NCBI GenBank assembly: GCA_017979445.1
Contig: CM030711.1
Coordinates: 2,604,001 to 2,668,000, forward strand
DNA from: Akebia trifoliata
Lineage: Eukaryota > Streptophyta > Magnoliopsida > Ranunculales > Lardizabalaceae
DNA: 64,000 nucleotides
Direction of reading: 5' to 3'
The notes under the pieces were generated by a model. It was not told the DNA's origin, did not search any database, and saw nothing but the letters and a program-made list of their open reading frames with translations. Position 1 is the first letter of the stretch, and every line of letters starts with the position of its first letter. Shown in pieces: positions 1 through 11,100 of this stretch. The translations under genes were made by a program, and so were the position numbers.

Positions 1-411
1 AAGTTGCAGAGATGAGTCAGCAATGTCGATAGAACTGAAACCGTCGTTTGCTCTGTTCCGATTTACAAATCGTTCTGCAACAACACCGATTTCTCTCCAA
101 CGAACCTAACAGATCGAATCTCTCAAGAAAATGAGAGTTTAAGGAGGAAGAATATAAGAAAAGGCTTACTAAGAAAGTAACTCGTAAGCTGCAGTGATGA
201 CTCAGCTATGTCGATGGAACTGAAATCGTAGAATGATAAGCGATCTTCTGAATTACAAATCGTTCCGCAACAACACCGATTTCTTTCCAACGAACCTAGC
301 CGATACAATCTTTCAAGAAAATGAGAGTTTAATGAGGAGGAGAAGGAGAAAAGGTTTACAGTGACTCGGAAGGTTGAGTGGTAACTCAGCAATGTCGATG
401 GAAGTAAAGGA
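1..411. repeat. Three-fold tandem repeat, unit about 185 bp
   Basis: Related blocks begin near positions 11, 196 and 380. Each carries a GATGAGTCAG-like start followed by AATGTCGATGGAACTGAAA-like sequence, and the first two continue with a shared segment containing ACAAATCGTTC and CAACAACACCGATTTC. The spacing is 185 then 184 bp and the third unit diverges after about 30 bp. Minus-strand frames of 78-89 codons cross the block, but they resemble no protein I know and follow the repeat, so I do not call a gene. The array runs off the left edge and may be the 5' region of a neighbouring gene. Confidence 0.8.
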
Positions 412-1225
412 GATCAAGTTAGGCGGAGATATAGGCACACCCGGCGTCAAATAGCCGCGGCCGAGACGGACAGACGATGAGGACAGAAGGGCACGAGACA
501 AAATGGCGCGGAATACGGACAGACCGAGGTAGTGGTGTTGTCTTCTCAAATCATGGTTCTAGAAGTTAGAACTTGTTGGATACCGAGATGACTCAGGCGA
601 GTCAACTAGGTTTTTGTGCTTTTATGATATAAAATAATTAATTTCTTTTTAATGATTTAAATGTCTCCCCTCTCCTCTCCCGATTAAGTTAGTTGTTAGT
701 TGAACTTTTATAATCAACTTTTGCCTTCGGTTGAGGTTTTCTATCAATATGATCGTTAGAATTTGAGAAAAAATGTAGATTTTTTAGTTATCAATTTCAA
801 TCTTCTAAGGCTTAATATATATATTTCGTTCTAGATATACATATTTCTTCAGAATCCCTAATATCCCCAAGTTTTAGGTTTATTCCTATATTATTGTTCA
901 TGTTGGTCATATCACATTGTTGCCTGATTGTTTAGTTCTTTACAACAATCTCATATTTACATATTGTCAATGAGAGTCGGTCGTTTAGGAGGTTAACCCT
1001 TATGAATTCGTGCACAAGCGCAATCTTATGTCAAGTAGTAGGTTTGACAGATCATGTACTCTTTGTCACTACTTAATTTAGACTAGGATTTTGAAACCTA
1101 ATCAGGGTTGGCCTCGTTTAAGATCTAAACTTAGATTAACCATGGTTTATGAATTGGGCAAATCGCATATATGGGATCGGTCCCCTGTCTACAAGATATC
1201 TCGTTAATAATAATAATAAATTTTT

Positions 1226-1464
1226 AACTATAATCGATTAGAGTCATGCTTTTCTCTCAAAAACGAACTCAAGAAGAGTGAACCTAAGTATATTTATCTC
1301 AGAATCATCTATATAAAATAAGACCATGGTTAGAGTCATGCAAACAAATATTATTTGGCCCATTGCCAACTATAATCGATTAGAGTCACGCCTTTCTCTC
1401 AGAAACGAACTCAAGAGGAGTGAACCCAAGTATATTTACCTTAGAATCATCTATATAAAATAAG
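1226..1464. repeat. Tandem duplication, period 142 bp
   Basis: Two copies begin with AACTATAATCGATTAG at 1226 and 1368 and both end near an ATCTATATAAAATAAGA segment (about 1323 and 1464). Only scattered substitutions separate them, so this is a fairly recent local duplication. Confidence 0.85.
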
Positions 1465-1852
1465 ATTTTGTGACTAAATATCTATTTGCCCACTTTATAA
1501 TAAAAAAGATAATAATTTTTAAACATAAATGTATATTAATAAATAGTCTTAATTAAATCAGTTTAAAACGTATGAATAGTACAAGATGGGATGACTCGGA
1601 TGAGTCAACTTGGATTTGAAATCAAATTTCTAGTGGCCTTGGCATTGGAGGGATTCGGTTTATTCTCTCGCATATTATGGAATATTATTGTGAATTCATA
1701 GTGAAGGCTAAACATTGGAGATTTCACTTAACCACAAAATGATCTATTGTTTAGTCCAATAAATATAATTTAGAGTCTGTAATGACTTTGTCTCACTTTG
1801 TCTTTTGTCTTTCGCACCGTTTTCAAACTTCCTGTTTGTTTTATTTGATCAT

Positions 1853-1964
1853 TGATGGATATTTTTTTGGAAATTCGATTACGTTTATCAATGTTCTACC
1901 TAACCACCTGATGGATATTTGTTTGGAAATTCGATTACGTTTATCACTATTCTACCTAACCGCC
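1853..1964. repeat. Tandem duplication of a 56-bp unit
   Basis: Units at 1853-1908 and 1909-1964 start with TGATGGATATTT and end in CTACCTAACC(A/G)CC, with only a few differences. A 77-codon plus-strand frame spans both units but is explained by the duplication and matches nothing I recognise. Confidence 0.88.
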
Positions 1965-2179
1965 CCGGAATGCCCAAGAAAACAAGAAATCGTTAACTTT
2001 TTATGGAGGGTTTAAGCTATGGTTTTAAAACTCGAATGAGTCCCACTAATTGACTCTTTTTCTTGGAAAACTAAGCCAAGTTGACTGATTTGGATTAATG
2101 CTAAAGTATGAGCTTCCATTGGACTACTTTGTTTTTCACGATGAGAGGATACTAAATCAGGATTTCGAATCAAATTAGC

Positions 2180-2885
2180 CTTGCTAAGTTAGTACAGATT
2201 TCACCCTTACAAGGATGTGTTTGGATTGAAAGAAGTAGAGAGAAGAGAAACTCATTAAGAGAAGTGAAGAGAAAATCATTTTCTCTCCGCCATGTTTGAT
2301 TGGACAAGAGAGAACTTGAGACAACTTTGAAATTTTAAAATGTATCTAAGGGTAGAGATGGTATTATAAAATATTTTAAAAGGTTTTCTCTCCACTTTTG
2401 GAGTGAAAGAAAACCCACTTTTTATTATTTTTTTTTGTCTCATCTTCTCTCTAATTCTTTTCCCTTCTCTTCCTACTTAACAATCCAAACAAGAGAAATA
2501 GAGAGAAATTTATTTATTTTCTCTTCTTTTCTCTCCATTTCTCTCAATCCAAACACAACATAAGGGTCCTTGAGAATCTAAAAACATGATTTGATGCTTC
2601 AAGGTTGTAGATGATAAAATTCTATGAATTTTGAAAATATATATATATATATATTTTTCACTATTGAATTGAAATTTTAAGTTTTGGAATTGTTTCAATA
2701 GTCGTCCATTTTCAAAACTTTAGAACAAGGCCCCAAAACATTGTTTTTTAAATTATTACTTTTTGGATCTAAGTTTTTCGATGGAATTTAAAGATTTGTA
2801 TAGTATTGGATTGCTAATGTGATAATCCAATTGGGCAAAAGGACCCTTAGTAAGACTTAAAATCTTTATCAAGTTAGTAAGTAAA
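2180..2885. mobile_element. Non-autonomous TIR element (dispersed 'TTAGTAAGATTT' family) with nested insertion
   Basis: The left end has CTAAGTTAGTA then CACCCTTAC. The right end has GACCCTTAGTAAG then AAGTTAGTAAG, an imperfect inverted pair. The interior (TGATGCTTCAAGGTTGTAGA, then AAATTCTATGAATTTTGAAA) recurs at about 32850-33163, 33842-34207, 40735-41080 and 41752-42135, and partly inside 20215-20545. It has no coding capacity. An unrelated foldback element (2213-2559) splits its left arm. Superfamily not assigned. Confidence 0.6.
2213..2559. mobile_element. Foldback MITE nested in the surrounding TIR element
   Basis: Inverted ends GTGTTTGGATTGA (2217) and TCAATCCAAACAC (ending about 2557), with purine-rich GAGAGAAGAG on the left mirrored by CTCTTCTTTTCTCTCC on the right. 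The flanking sequence resumes the host repeat (ACCCTTAC before, AAGGGTCCTT after), which shows that it is an insertion. It is about 350 bp with no open frame of its own. Confidence 0.65.
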
Positions 2886-4505
2886 AAAGATAATTATAGT
2901 GTCCAGTGATTTGGATATAAAACATTCAACATAAGTATTCTCATAGACATTCAACACCATTAAATATCCACTAGAAGTACTCTCACAACAAATGTTTCAA
3001 ATAGATAATCTTAAGGTTCATGATCTGTAGAAATTTACAGAAACGTATACATGTTCTTATTCTATTATAGACTTGTCAATGGATGCTAACCGAATAAAAA
3101 ATTGGTATTGGGATTCGAGTCTGATTAACTTATCAAATATCTGATAATATTTTATTTAGATTTGAATAATATATTAAATTACCTATATTAAAAAAAACCT
3201 TGATTTTTTTAATTTCTCCAACTTAACCCATCTTCAACCCTTAATTTTTTTTATCTTTAAAATCATATATATATCTTCAACATGAAAGATGGATTTAAAT
3301 AGTTTTAAAATGAAATATTTTGAACCTACTGAGGTACATAGTCTTAAATGAACATTTCAAAATTTTCAATTTCAAGCTACTTTGTCATTTATAAGTCATA
3401 AAAGTCAAAATGAATTAAATTCGCCAGAGTATGATATCCTAAGATATAGACAATTTATTAAACAGTCGGATGGAGCAACATTATTTTCATGTGGACCTAA
3501 CAAATAGGGATTAATAATAACGAGTAAGTATATATAGATTGATCTATAATATTTATGTTAAATAATTTTATTATATATACGGAAAAAGATTACATGAACT
3601 ACAAGACCATGTAGATTGAGGATCGAGGTCATCATTTGGGTTACAATTACCATGTTGACCCAAATGACACCTTAGCCCTCTAGAATTTTTGGTCTAGAGT
3701 AGGTTAATTTTTATATTTTACCTGATTAAAGACTTTAAAAATGATCTATCATTGAAATCTCAAAATTAAATTCAAAAGTAGAATAGTGAAAAAAAGTGTT
3801 TTTCAATCGTCTTTTTGGGTGCCATAAGAGTATGCAGTTAGAGATCCGATTAGGTAATTTATCATCAAACCCAGGCCCAATCTGATTATTACCAGATGGG
3901 ATTCAAATCAAATTTGATCCAAATCTGACCCATTGAGAGCCCATGTATCGAATCTGAATGTCAACTATTTCAGTAGATTATTTTTACTGCCGTACAAAAG
4001 AATGTTATAGTTGTCTTTGTGATCATTTGACCACTTTGGTCTTCTTTTACGCTTTAATGATTTAGTGGAACCATACACCACGCATGCTTAATTATTCTTA
4101 AAGTCGTGTTGCAGTGACCTCGAGATGGATCTCTTATAGCACATCTTGCCGTGAAAGTGTAAGAGAATCATAGATGTTTTCCTCCATCTCGAGGAAAAAC
4201 ATCAGGGTTTGCGCGATGCGAGGTCCAATCTTGAGGTTCAACATTATTCTTACTTCCTCTTGGACTCAATAGAAAATCTTACTTAGTTAGTCAGGTTAGC
4301 CTGGTTCTAATCGAAAAGCTTCACAGAATGAAAAAGCTAGAATAGAAGAAGCCAGAAGTCGAGAAAAGTTCCTCCTCTTTCTCATCTTTACTAGAACAAA
4401 GACACCTGTCATTTCTAGAGAAATTACCTCTCATCATGCCAGAACCTTCTAGTCCCATCTACATCTCTACTTTCTTCTACTAATCTCTCTCTCTCTCTCT
4501 CCTTC

Positions 4506-4514
4506 TATATATAG
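4506..4514 (+). promoter_or_regulatory. TATA box of the small acidic-protein gene
   Basis: TATATATAG lies just after a CT-rich run (about 4484-4502). A TATA box here predicts transcription starting near 4535-4545. That leaves the ATG at 4517 untranscribed and supports the ATG at 4580 as the translation start, with a leader of about 40 nt. Confidence 0.65.
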
Positions 4515-4579
4515 ATATGTATCTCCTCCGTTTCTTAGATATCACATATCTTGGCCACGAATCTCGAGAATCAAGTCAA

Positions 4580-5029
4580 ATGGGGGAGAAGGAGGACACG
4601 AGGATTATCAAGGCCATAAGCAGAGACGAGGAAGGGAAAAAGAAAATCGAAAAGGCGGAGGTCCACGTGCACAAACCAGAAACCCTGAAGTACATAGAGA
4701 GGAAACTGGTCGACAAGGGCGTGGCACGGATGGAACGTCACCCTGTCGATGGACTGGGACTCGTCCATCAACCAAAATCTGGACGCGGTGGGAAGTACAC
4801 GTGGGAAGGTCCAGGTGACCCTGCAGAGAGCGAACTAGAAGCTGCACCAGCAGCGATAGATGAGAGAGATCCAAATTATGTAGATGAGGAAGAAGAAGAG
4901 AGGATTGTGAAGGGTGAAGATAGTGAGGTAGGAGGGTTAGTTGTTGGAGTTGCTGAAGTTGCTAAAGTTGCTAAGGTTGTTGAGGATAAAGTTGGGGTGG
5001 CTAGGGTTGAGATTCGACCTCCTCTTTAG
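4580..5029 (+). CDS. Small acidic hydrophilic plant protein, function unknown (149 aa)
   Basis: One uninterrupted frame of 149 codons. I chose the ATG at 4580 rather than the in-frame ATG at 4517, because the latter lies about 10 bp after the TATA box. The product begins MGEKED and is highly charged. Residues 30-60 have a KYIERKLVDKGVARMERHP segment; a GRGGKYTWEGP glycine-rich motif follows at about residues 73-83; then AAIDERDPNYVDEEEEE, and a C-terminal Val/Ala/Lys-rich tail (VAEVAKVAKVV). There is no signal peptide or membrane segment. GC content is much higher than in the flanks, as expected for a real exon. The KYTWEGP...DPNYVDEEEE pattern gives the impression of a conserved small plant family of unknown function, but I cannot name it or assign a role. 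Its composition suggests an intrinsically disordered soluble protein. Confidence 0.8.
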   Translation: MGEKEDTRIIKAISRDEEGKKKIEKAEVHVHKPETLKYIERKLVDKGVARMERHPVDGLGLVHQPKSGRGGKYTWEGPGDPAESELEAAPAAIDERDPNYVDEEEEERIVKGEDSEVGGLVVGVAEVAKVAKVVEDKVGVARVEIRPPL

Positions 5030-7718
5030 GGCTTTTTTATTTAGAAAATAAAAACTAAGTTCAGTTCTTGAATTTGGATTTCTATGTTGTATGTCCCGTG
5101 TGATGTTTGGAAAGATGAATGCAAAGATTGGGTTAAAAAAATTTAAAAATATTTATTTAATATATTTTTGGTGGGGGAGTGATTTTTCACCATTCATATT
5201 TTATGAGGACTAATAAATAAATTTGAAGTAAGTACGAAAAAAGAAGCTCAACAACTCGAAAACGACTTTTCATTTTAAATTTGGGTGTTTGGTCTTAGGT
5301 GGCAGTGTCTACTCTATTTTCAACACTTTCAACACCTTGCCATTAAAACAGAATTTTAATTTTTTTAATATGATTTTTTCCTAAAGGTGCAATTTGGTTG
5401 GGTTTGATTTGATCACTAAATAAGAATCAGAACAAAATCAAATTTCATTGGAGCCAAACTATCCCAAATTGATTTCATTGGAGCCAAACTATCCCAAATT
5501 GAATTAAAGTCTGTTTGGTTTGGGTCGGTTCCGAATAATAATTTATAATATAAAAATAAATATAAAATTTCATATAATAAATCACTAATTTATCTATAAA
5601 AAATCATTAGTGTATTCATAAAAAATGATTGATATGTGTCCTAACTCTTAAAATAATTTATAAAAATTATTATATACATATATCTATTTATTTATTTCGT
5701 AGGATATCGATTCTTGATTTGATTTTTTATACAAGTTTGATTCAAGAATCGAATTACATTGATTAATTCTTTATTTTTGTAATTCAGAATTAAATTGTAA
5801 TTTATTTCAAATCGAATCAAATCACTCCAAAGTCATCGATTTGGTTCGATTCTCGATTTGAATCGAATTAAGTTGCATCGTTATTTTTTCCACGAATTCT
5901 AAAGGATTGTGGTGTTGGATTGTTAACGTGATAATTAATAAATAAATAAAATACCCACAACTCTAATTAACAATCTCCCCTTTTATTTGAGAAAAAATCA
6001 CCTTAAAATTCATATATTTTAAGTATAAAAAATACATTTTTTTTTTATATACTAATTTTTTGTTTTACAAATTTTTATAAAATTTCTATTGTAATATGAC
6101 GTATGTTATAAGGTATAATATTTTTCTTCTTTTAATGTTTTAAATTAATGATTTATCTCCCAAATTTTGGTTTTTTTAATAACCTCAAAGCCCATCATTG
6201 TCTTATTTATTTATTTATATTTTATACAAGGGTATCCGGACCAATTTGCACACACGGACTATTTCCTTCTCTTCAAATAAGATTTATTGAACATGATTTT
6301 TAACCTTGCAGTCCGTGGTCACTGATATTAGTAATCGATGAGATTAGAATTTGAAATCGCATAAGGAGCAAACCTCTTGACCCGAAGTCTTATCACTCAC
6401 CCACCTACCTGGTAGTTAATGCCCACCACCATTATTATTATCCTCACCATCAATATCATATTACTAAATTTTAAAATGAAACAAATAATATCACTATTAT
6501 TATCATATTATTGAATTTTAAAATGAAATGGATAATTCACGTATAACTTATATGTTGCATATTTTTCATGTATTAAAATTTTATTGTATTCTGAATTGCT
6601 AACAAGGCCCACATGTAATGTATGGGTCAATTACCCTTAGGAAGATTTAAAATTTTACTGAGTTAGTTACGGTAGACTTTTTCATATTTTCCGCACTAAG
6701 AGTTTGTTGGTGGGTTAACGATAAATTTGAGAATTTTTAAACAACCACCCTGAGAATTCTATTACAAAATAGTATGAATTCTTAGTTTGGTGTAATAGTT
6801 TAAGAAAATTAGAATACTTTATATAAATTTTGAAAATCTCGAAAAACATAAGTTATTTAGTCAAACTTGTAAATCCTATTTATACAGAGCAAAGTCATTT
6901 TTAAATGTCTCTTCGAAAAGACATTTGAACAAATAAATGTGTCTGATTCATGAAAAGTCAATGCATGTGTCTATCAGAAGATGTATCCTTTGATGGAAAT
7001 CCGAAAGATGTATCACTAATGAAACAAAATAATAGAGGTGTCAATGGGCAGGTTTGGGCCAGGCCTAAGTTGTCTACGCCCTAGTTCGACCCTAACGGAT
7101 TTTGGCCCTGTTTGGATCAAATAAAATGACTAAAATCCAAAAATTTTAATAAAAAAATGTATTTTTCAAATAGTTTTTTTATTTGTATATTTGAAGATTA
7201 CCCAATCGAATTGGAAATTAATGTCATATTAGCCAAAAAAAAAGTTTATAAAAGGTAGTTAAATTGAAAGTAGACAATACATTTTACTTTTATTTAAAAA
7301 AAAATATTTATTTAATTAAATATATTATGTAAATTTATATAAAATTTAGTAGTGGGTTGGGCACTATAAGGCACTAACCATTGTTTTCTCAAGTGGGCTG
7401 GGCCGAGGTAGCAGGCCTATGGACTCAATTGATATCCTTACAAAAGAAATTCCCATTCATGAAAATAAAAAAGACACTACTTTCCATAAATAACCAACCA
7501 GTGGTACATATTCAAAGAATTAAAAAAATAATAATAAATAATAAAAAAACAGATTTTATAAAATAAAAGAATCTCAACAATCAATGTATTTAAGTTGATC
7601 TCATTTCTTTTACAATTAACATAAGAGTCACAATATTCTGACTCAAAAATTTTAAATCGTGAAGTGCGTCTCATGTTAAATGATAATTTGAATTGGAAAA
7701 CTTCTTTGAATCATTTTA
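5030..7718. other. AT-rich intergenic spacer
   Basis: No supported gene. Contains a perfect 30-bp tandem duplication at about 5442-5501 and a stretch (5395-5880) of TTTGGTT/GATTTGA-rich sequence that looks like an old degraded repeat. The rest is low-complexity AT-rich DNA. Frames around 7381-7674 are short, unlike any known protein and of background composition. Confidence 0.6.
5442..5501. repeat. Perfect tandem duplication of a 30-bp unit
   Basis: The unit containing TTTCATTGGAGCCAAACTAT followed by CCCAAATTG occurs twice back to back with no mismatch, indicating recent origin. Confidence 0.9.
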
Positions 7719-7922
7719 ATCTGACTTACCCACATGGCATACTCAATCGACACCCCTGACGTGACAGGTTTGGGAATCGTAGATCTGCTCTCTTTGGGAT
7801 ACAGAACTACGGTTCCCCATAAAAAGGTGCAGGTTTGTATCTTGAGGAGAGCAGATCTACGGTTCCCTAACCTGTCACGTAAAGGGTGTCGATTGAGTAT
7901 GCCACGTGGGTAAGTCAGATTA
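7719..7922. mobile_element. Foldback MITE with about 70-bp inverted arms
   Basis: Left arm AATCTGACTTACCCACATGG (7719) pairs with right arm CCACGTGGGTAAGTCAGATT (ending about 7921). Pairing continues inward through CATACTCAATCGACACCC / GGGTGTCGATTGAGTATG, a CTGTCACGT segment, and GTAGATCTGCTCTC / GAGAGCAGATCTAC around a short central spacer. No coding capacity. It lies just downstream of transporter copy 1. Its arrangement resembles the elements at 21612, 25417, 25812, 49765, 55797 and 58768. Confidence 0.85.
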
Positions 7923-8159
7923 TCACGACTCAACTTCTTTAGAGTGCCAAAATTTCTCTCCAAACATGTTCCCAAAGGAATGAAAGAACACGACACGTTC
8001 TATTAATCCTAAATTATTGGATTATACATTGATTTAAATGATAAGTAGAAAGTACATCGATCACGAGTTCTAATATTTAAGACTCAATTCCCCTGCTTCA
8101 ATATCAAGTCATAGATGACGAAAATGACAACCCACATAGTTATAATTCTAACAAAATAT

Positions 8160-11100
8160 TCATAAATTGGCGAATAATCGGTAGGCCTTGATGTCAAGAA
8201 TTATTTGTCGAACTGCAGCAATTGCCCCTAACACTGCAAACACTGAAAAGATCGTAGCGATGATAGTATTTCCCCAGAAAATTAAACTTCGTCGTGAAGG
8301 CCTAAATGTCACATTATAGAAAATCATTGGCAAAATAAAGTCTAAGGGAATGCAACCAAAAGCTCCAAATACCGCCATTATGTCTCCGAAGAATGGAAAC
8401 ATTGCAGCAATGAAGGTCGCTATAATTATTGTCAATGATCGAGAAATCAACCTTGGCACGACGTTCCGTATAGAGAATTGTTCGCTCTTAGGATCTGCCA
8501 ACTTACGCTCAAGTACCTCATTTGTTAGCTGCAAGTACACCTGTAGTTCATTGATTCAAGTCGCAAAAGATGATGAGAACCACTTCTTAGGAAGTTCAAT
8601 ATATAGAGATTCTATTGGCACACAAACTTTTACTTATAACATACCAACCCTTTTGAAATTAACCAGTTGTTTATAGGGTGAATCTCCATTTCGTGCGCTG
8701 AATATGACAAAATTCCAAGTCCGGTACACTGTTCATTTTATTTTTCAAAACATGTTTTTCTAGTGAATTCACCACTTTTATAATCAATGAATTCGTTGAT
8801 TATAAAAGTGATGAATTCACTAGAAAAACATTTTCTCAGAATTAAAATGAACAGAGTATCAAAACCAGAATTTTGACATAAGTTGTGCACATTTTGGGAA
8901 ATATCTCATGTTTCTATGTAAAATGGTGTTAATAGAAACTCTTTTTGTACGTCGTGCTATGAGCAGAAGTTGATGTGGTAATAGAAGATTTATATGATTA
9001 CTAATATCATTCTATTCTAGCTCTCGCGTACTTACCACTGCCACAGCCGATCCTTGTAGGAGAGTGAAGACATTGGTAATCAAAAGAAACCATTTGGGCA
9101 CCAAAGCCTTCCCATCAACCATGAAATTGCTGAGAACAATTCCCGCGGAATGTTTGCTGAACGCCCAATAACCCGAGATGGCGACGCTAAAGAAAGTTGC
9201 AATTATTACAGCATAACACAAGCATAGTCCTTTGAACATCTTCCCCTTTACTGGAGGTGCTATGGTTGCCTGAAAAAAATAAAAGGGTGGTGACAATGCC
9301 AAGTGGCATAAACTACACAGATCACTAATTGGTGTGAGATATAAAAAGTTGGTGTGGTATATAATATAAGCCCTTATATATTAAATGTCAATCAAAATCC
9401 CAATTTTTCTTGAGAAGGGTATGGTACTTGATAAATTTGGGGGTTAACTCAAAATCAATTGTTGACAATGAGTGGAGAGGCCCAGGAGTTTATAAGGATA
9501 GAGATAAGGCAATGAATGTCCGATGTGGGACTAAACTTGATATGAATTGGATGATGTGGAGGAGAGAAACACCCACTCTCACATCATGATGAATTTGGGG
9601 GTCCAACTCAAAATCTATTGCCAATGAGTGGAGGCCCAAGAGCTTATAAGGAGAGAAACGGGACACTGAGTGTCCGATGCGGGACTAAACTCAACAAGAC
9701 TTTGATCAAATTAAATCATGTACATTTAAGTTTATATAGAAAATTATCTATCTACTCTAATCACATGCATATCGTGATGGTACTTAAATTTTGTTTAATG
9801 GATTTCGTCTGTCCCACTTATCCTATTTTAAAAGAATTATGTATAGTGGCTCTGCATAAAATCAAATGATTTTACAACATTTGCAAGGTTACATTAAAAA
9901 AAATTTGGATAACAAACAAATGATATGATGATGATATAAACCTGAATTTCCGGAATGATCCCATTCCCATACGTGGTGGCGATGATAGAAATAGCACTAT
10001 AAACACCAAAAATACGATTTGTTCGATCAGCATTCAACGAATAATCCTTGGGTGGTGCCTTATGGGAATATCCTGTAACAAATACATAACTTGCGATAAG
10101 TTTGATTTTTCTTAAGTGCAAAAAAATGTGCTTAATTACATCTAATCTACCCGTAATTATACTTACCTGTATAAATGGAACCCGCTGTGCAACATGCGCT
10201 GTAAGCAAGACAAAGGAGTAATGAAACAAGATTGATATGCCTTAAGGAGTGAAAAGATGGAATTTGTGCCAAAAACAACATCAGAACTCCAACAAATACT
10301 ATGAATTCGTAAAGCTTCATGGTTCCCGATGGGCTCCATAACAAGTAAATGAACTGCAAAAAAAAAATCTTTAACAGTTAATCAGCGTTGAGTTTAGTTC
10401 CATATCGAACACAAATTGCCTTGTCTCTCTCCTTATAAGATCCTAGGCCTCTCCACTAATTTCCAATTGATTTCGAGTTGGACCCCCAAACTTATCATGG
10501 TATTAGAGTGGGCCTTCCTCTCCTCCTCGTCACCCAGTTAAAATCTTCACGTGCTTTAGTCCAGTCCGGTCCACATGTGCGGGGGCCTGTTGAGTTTAGT
10601 CCCATATCGGACACAAATTGCATTGTCTCTCTTCTTATAAGATCCTAGGCCTCTCCACTCATTTCCAATTGGTTTTGAGTTAGACCCCCAAACTTATCAA
10701 TCGGTTATATTAATTAATATTTAAAAAACTCAATCACTTGACTCACTCAGATGTTGATCTAATCCACTTATAAATCTAATATAAACCATGAACCCTAAAG
10801 GACTGAGGTGTCATTTGGACTGATGTGACAAACCATGTGGTACAAAATGATCTTTTACTTCACTAAAACTTGAAATGAATTTGAATATTTTGAATTATCC
10901 GTTTTAATTATTAATTTAAGGTAACTTTTAAATAATTATTAATGTTACAATGTATTGATAGATAACAAGTAATATGAATTGTATACTTGGTTAAATTTAT
11001 TGTAAAGAGAACTTTCTAAGGCCTTATTCTAAATGAAAATAATTTGAAAAAAAATAAAATAATTTATTTAAAAATGATGGAATGAGCAACATCTGACTAA

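Larger units (their letters stand above)
412..4505. other. AT-rich intergenic spacer
   Basis: No convincing coding region on either strand. The spacer holds two local tandem duplications (1226-1464 and 1853-1964), a TIR element with a nested MITE (about 2180-2885) and fragments of a dispersed family recognisable by paired GACTCG/GAGTCA motifs (570-605, 1590-1615, 2020-2100). The stretch 2886-4450 shows only low-complexity AT-rich DNA and a CT run just before the next promoter. Confidence 0.7.

Noticed and set aside
4517..4579. N-terminal extension of the small acidic protein to the ATG at 4517
   Set aside because: The ATG lies about 10 bp after the TATA box and would precede the expected transcription start. 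The extension also differs in character from the rest of the protein.
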